From Niallia taxi (GTDB taxonomy: Bacteria > Bacillota > Bacilli > Bacillales > Cytobacillaceae), in assembly GCF_004005475.1 (NCBI RefSeq), contig NZ_RZTZ01000002.1, positions 830,197 through 894,196 on the forward strand: a stretch of DNA of 64,000 nt, read 5' to 3'. Under the pieces are notes generated by a model. It was given only the letters and a program-made list of their open reading frames with translations. It searched no databases and was not told the DNA's origin. Made by a program: the position numbers and the translations under genes. Of this stretch, positions 61,212 through 64,000 are shown in pieces (within the stretch, counting starts at the first letter, position 1; each line of letters opens with the position of its first letter).

Positions 61212-62534
61212 ATGAAGACAGGTTACGCATTAAAGAATTGCCAGGTGATATATGGGGATATGCGAAAAAAAGCGGATACAAATATGACTATTTTAATTAA
61301 TGAACAAGGGCTAATTCTGGATATCGGAAAATCAAACGATCTTTCAGTGCCAAGTAATTATGAAACGGTGGATATTTCAGGGAAATATGTAATGCCGGGC
61401 CTTATCAATGCCCATGTCCATCTTTTTGCGGACGGTAAACCTTTTTCATTGTCTGTAAGGGAAGGAGTGCTGAATTTTGCGTATCATCATATCTTGGATA
61501 CGAAAATTGGCAGAAGTGTATTAAAGAAACGAATGAAAAAAAACGCCATAACTGCACTTCACGCTGGTGTAACAACGATGCGCAGTGTTGGAGAATTTTT
61601 TTATCAGGATGTGCAGTTAAGGGATGAAATAAAGGCAAACGAGTTTGTTGGACCAAATCTGCTTGTATCGGGATATTTTCTGAGTGTGACAGGCGGACAC
61701 GGGGCACCTTATTTGGCTTTAGTCGGTGACTCTCCTTGGGAAGCACGCAAAAATGTCAGAATAAATGTCAAAAACGGAGTAGACTTAATCAAAATTTGTG
61801 TCACTGGCGGGGTTACTGATGCAAAAATGGTTGGTGAAGCTGGCCGTTTACAGATGACAGAGGAAGAGGTTGCTGCCATTTGTAAGGAAGCACATAAACT
61901 CGGCATGCTTGTTGCAGCACATGTAGAAAGCACAGAGGGAGTAAGAATTGCTCTTCGAGGTGGAGTAGATACGATTGAACATGGTGCAGAGATGGATGAA
62001 GAAATTATCACATTATATAAAAAAAATCCTAACGCATTAAAGGGCTACACGGCATTAATACCTACCCTGCAGGCAGGTTATCCTAGTGCAAAATTAGACA
62101 GAAGTCTTACAAAGGTGAGTGAAACAGTGAAGGAAAACTCCCGACTTGTCTATGATTCCATGCTGAAAGGAGTACAGCAGGCGGTAAAATATGATATTAA
62201 AATGGGGATCGGAACAGATGCAGCCATGCCATTTGTGACCCACTATGATATTTGGCGGGAATTAGACCACCTTATGAGACAAACAAACCTGAACCCAATC
62301 CAACTGATTGAAAAAGTTACAAAAGTAAATGCAGAAATTTTAGGAATCGATGACCTAACAGGGACAATAGAGCTTGGAAAACAAGCAGATTTAATCGTGC
62401 TAGACCAAAATCCGTTAGACAATCTAAAAGCATTGGCGGATATTTCAATGGTTATGGTTAAAGGTAATCTTATTAAAGCACCAGCTGTTAAAAAAATGAA
62501 GGAAGTGGATGAGCTGCTTGATTTAGTTTGGTAG
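61212..62534 (+). CDS. Amidohydrolase-family enzyme (imidazolonepropionase/prolidase-like)
   Basis: 440 residues, metal-dependent amidohydrolase. Metal ligands visible: His68 and His70 in NAHVHLF, carboxylated-lysine candidate Lys194 in DLIKICVTGG, His237 in VAAHVES, His257 in TIEHGAE, Asp336 in GIGTDAAMP. Resembles Xaa-Pro/N-acyl dipeptidase-like members of this group; substrate unknown. AAGGAGGACAATTTTTC precedes the ATG. A TetR operator identical in design to that of the upstream TetR gene lies in front, so it is inducible. Confidence 0.87.
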   Translation: MKTGYALKNCQVIYGDMRKKADTNMTILINEQGLILDIGKSNDLSVPSNYETVDISGKYVMPGLINAHVHLFADGKPFSLSVREGVLNFAYHHILDTKIGRSVLKKRMKKNAITALHAGVTTMRSVGEFFYQDVQLRDEIKANEFVGPNLLVSGYFLSVTGGHGAPYLALVGDSPWEARKNVRINVKNGVDLIKICVTGGVTDAKMVGEAGRLQMTEEEVAAICKEAHKLGMLVAAHVESTEGVRIALRGGVDTIEHGAEMDEEIITLYKKNPNALKGYTALIPTLQAGYPSAKLDRSLTKVSETVKENSRLVYDSMLKGVQQAVKYDIKMGIGTDAAMPFVTHYDIWRELDHLMRQTNLNPIQLIEKVTKVNAEILGIDDLTGTIELGKQADLIVLDQNPLDNLKALADISMVMVKGNLIKAPAVKKMKEVDELLDLVW

Positions 62535-62562
62535 ATTGGAAGATTGATAGAGAAAAAATAAT

Positions 62563-62602
62563 GAAAAACACTTGCCAATTCAATGGCCGAAAAGTGTTTT
62601 TC
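62563..62602. terminator. Hairpin between convergent genes
   Basis: GAAAAACACTT (62563-62573) and AAGTGTTTTTC (62592-62602), with an inner TTGCCA/TGGCC pairing. A/T-rich ends allow use on both strands. Confidence 0.75.
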
Positions 62603-62604
62603 AT

Positions 62605-63015
62605 TTATTTACGTTGAATAAAATATGGACCACAGTTTGTTTCATGTGTCATGATAATAGTCCATTCGTTATTCCAATCCATTACATACATGTCATTATA
62701 ATACATATCATCTTCTATATAAGGTAGGTCCTTTATTGTAAGTGTGTCTGCATGCTCATATAGGTAAGCATCATCAATAAACTGATAAAATATTGTACAT
62801 TTATGCTTGTCTTGCTGAAGAAATGCTGATACTGCATCATCTTGCTTAAGACATTTTACCTTTTCCCAAGAGCATAAATGCCACAGAAAATCATTCATCC
62901 AAATCTCCTGTTGTTCTTTAAAGGAAAGATGGCTTGCAAAACATTCACGCCATCTACCACGCAAGTATGTACCCCACTTCGGAATTTCCAGTTGCTTTAA
63001 TTATGTCTTTTCCAT
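62605..63015 (-). pseudogene. DUF4275-family gene interrupted by an early nonsense codon
   Basis: From ATG 63015 the frame reads MEKT, TAA (63003-63001), then LKQLEIPKWGTYLRGRWRE... to the stop at 62605. The motif EIPKWGTYLR, later CLKQDDAVSAFL, CTIFYQFIDDAYL and THETNCGPYFIQRK are family marks of DUF4275. AAAGGAAG lies 9 bp before ATG 63015, so the true start is probably there and codon 5 is a nonsense mutation. Translation from TTG 62964 would give 119 residues without the conserved N-terminus. Without the stop it would be 136 residues. Function of the family unknown. Confidence 0.7.
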
Positions 63016-63283
63016 AATAATAAGCTTCCTTTCTAGCTGATTTTAAACAATATTCATTTTTGGAACCTCCTATTGATCATTATCCCTATTTTTATAAAGA
63101 GTATATTCATTTCGATAAAGCACGCCATTTTTTATTATTTTCTTATTTCTTCAATCATCAAGTGATGTAATTAGTGAAGAATTGTAAGAGCTAGAAGGAA
63201 TAGCATGCCTTTGTGTTGAATGTGTATATCGATAAGAAAAGCAATAATCTGTTTTGCTAAATATTCTACTAGGAGCTGAAATA

Positions 63284-63664
63284 ATGTTCAATCAAAACAA
63301 AATGATTCCCACACAAGGAACAGAAGTAGAAGTAGATAATATTTATACTATTTTACCTCCACCTGGAACAATTATCGGTGAGGCAACAGAAGCAGAAATG
63401 GAAAAAGCAGCAGAGCTAGAAATTAAGCATATGGCCTTCGTTCGCTTGCAAGACATGAACATACAATTTGATGGTACATCTTATAAAGAGCTATTAAAGG
63501 ATTTTCAAGAATTTGAAGCAGAGACAACTGCTTTTTGGAGAGATATTGCAAGAAGGTTAGCTGTTCCGTATGAGTGGCCAATCAGAATTGACCATGCGAA
63601 TGGACCGATTTATCTTGGCGAGCATGATATATACGTGGAAGAGGAAGAAGAGACAGAAGATTGA
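63284..63664 (+). CDS. Acidic protein of unknown function
   Basis: 126 residues from ATG 63284 (TAGGAGCTGAAATA before it); an upstream in-frame start at 63254 lacks a ribosome site. Soluble, with an alpha-helical AEMEKAAELEIKHMAFVRLQ centre, a ELLKDFQEFEAETTAFWRDIARRL helix and a very acidic tail (VEEEEETED). No family recognised. Followed by a terminator. The 268-bp upstream spacer 63016-63283 holds nothing I can name. Confidence 0.65.
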   Translation: MFNQNKMIPTQGTEVEVDNIYTILPPPGTIIGEATEAEMEKAAELEIKHMAFVRLQDMNIQFDGTSYKELLKDFQEFEAETTAFWRDIARRLAVPYEWPIRIDHANGPIYLGEHDIYVEEEEETED

Positions 63665-63722
63665 TTGCTACCTTCATGAGTCTATTAAGAGGCTGGTACA
63701 TAAGTAAGTGAATCTGTATAAA

Positions 63723-63769
63723 AACCGAACTACTTAATCAATCAATGTTTAAATAGTTCGGTTTTTTTT
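63723..63769 (+). terminator. Terminator flanking repeat copy 4
   Basis: AACCGAACTA (63723-63732) and TAGTTCGGTT (63754-63763) with T8. Arms resemble the hairpin 31969-32010 beside repeat copy 2. Confidence 0.85.
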
Positions 63770-63802
63770 GTGTTTTTTAGTTTTAATACACTGATTAGAA
63801 AA

Positions 63803-63878
63803 CTTAGTGGAATGGAGCGGAGGTCACTCGACTCCTGCGGGAAATAGAGGAAAGGCTGAGACCCCGCAGGCGATGAAG
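63803..63878 (+). repeat. Fold-back intergenic repeat, copy 4, cut by an insertion sequence
   Basis: The first 76 bp of the element (from CTTAGTGGAATGGAGCGGAG) match copy 1 closely, then break off inside the CCCCGCAGGCGA arm, where the IS end TGACCCC begins at 63879. The missing half presumably lies beyond the insertion, outside the window. Confidence 0.85.
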
Positions 63879-64000
63879 TGACCCCAAAAAGTTGGACAGT
63901 ATTTTTGTTAAGCTGCTGTCTGGGTAAGAGTCCGATACTGGATCGGGCTCTTACCTTTTAATTTGGTTTTGATTCTAATGTTATTGTAGTAATGAATATA
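63879..64000 (-). mobile_element. IS3-family insertion sequence, right end (partial)
   Basis: TGACCCCAAAAAGTTGGACA (63879-63898) is a typical terminal inverted repeat of the IS150-like IS3 group, lying just outside the transposase stop codon. The rest of the element runs off the window. Confidence 0.88.
63908..64000 (-). CDS. IS3-family transposase orfB, C-terminal fragment
   Basis: The last 30 codons are visible, ending at TAA 63908-63910. YIHYYNNIRIKTKLKG then KSPIQYRT is the characteristic C-terminus of the DDE integrase-core OrfB of IS3 elements. The 5' part is beyond the window, so completeness cannot be judged. Confidence 0.9.
   Translation of the reverse strand, partial: YIHYYNNIRIKTKLKGKSPIQYRTLTQTAA

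Noticed and set aside
63016..63250. Reading frame with EYCLKSARKEAYYYGKD upstream of the DUF4275 gene
   Set aside because: It overlaps the DUF4275 ribosome site and start in another frame and ends soon at TAG; no start codon with ribosome site, so considered chance.
1..64000. CRISPR array, prophage or defence island
   Set aside because: No regularly spaced short repeats, cas, phage structural or toxin-immunity gene clusters were seen; the four repeats are far apart and long.

Overview
The window is A+T-rich DNA from a low-GC Gram-positive, spore-forming Bacillaceae chromosome. The evidence is an H-type small acid-soluble spore protein, a YjcZ-type Gly/Tyr-rich peptide, T-box leaders, a TPP riboswitch, cre and TnrA/GlnR-type boxes, AGGAGG-like ribosome sites, frequent TTG/GTG starts and HemAT. 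The species cannot be fixed from sequence reading alone. It is mostly ordinary chromosome: no phage, no CRISPR, and one insertion sequence entering at the right edge.

Layout. 1-9.6 kb is a (unsaturated) uronate/pectin-fragment locus: GPH sugar symporter, GH105 unsaturated glucuronyl/galacturonyl hydrolase and uxaC, then an IclR regulator and a TIM-barrel isomerase on the minus strand, divergent from kdgA-kdgK-kduI-kduD. Together they take up uronate oligomers, release 5-keto-4-deoxyuronate or uronates, and feed 2-keto-3-deoxygluconate into pyruvate plus glyceraldehyde-3-P. 9.7-20.4 kb holds single genes: HAD phosphatases, a eukaryotic-type kinase facing a tiny Ser/Arg protein, an amino-acid permease, tRNA-Val, AraC, GntR and HxlR regulators, an acetyltransferase, a degenerate HPr/Crh-like protein and an MFS pump. 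20.5-25.6 kb is an amine-nitrogen operon: AraC regulator (divergent), copper amine oxidase, a His-tailed membrane protein and an ammonium transporter, preceded by a TnrA-type box at activating distance.

25.7-34.2 kb contains a YqcI/YcgG protein, polysaccharide deacetylase, PAS-PAS-GGDEF cyclase, a frameshifted PhzF gene, hemAT, a DUF378 protein, an SH3b secreted protein, a membrane protein and sspH. 34.2-37.2 kb carries a CobW-type metallochaperone and a YcgR/YcgQ permease pair. 37.2-39.8 kb is a TPP-riboswitch thiM-thiD-thiE operon. 39.9-44.1 kb has yjcZ, a second ammonium transporter behind a GlnR/TnrA box, a DUF294 nucleotidyltransferase-exonuclease pair and a GNAT. 44.9-48.5 kb is fruR-fruK-fruA with a cre inside its promoter. 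50.7-57.8 kb is a complete trpEGDCFBA operon behind two tandem Trp-specific T-boxes. 58-63.7 kb has two TetR-controlled units (MBL hydrolase and amidohydrolase) with clear palindromic operators, a nonsense-interrupted DUF4275 gene and an acidic orphan protein.

Four copies of one GC-rich fold-back intergenic repeat (13984, 31811, 58431, 63803) are scattered through the window. The last is cut by the IS3-family element that runs off the right end.
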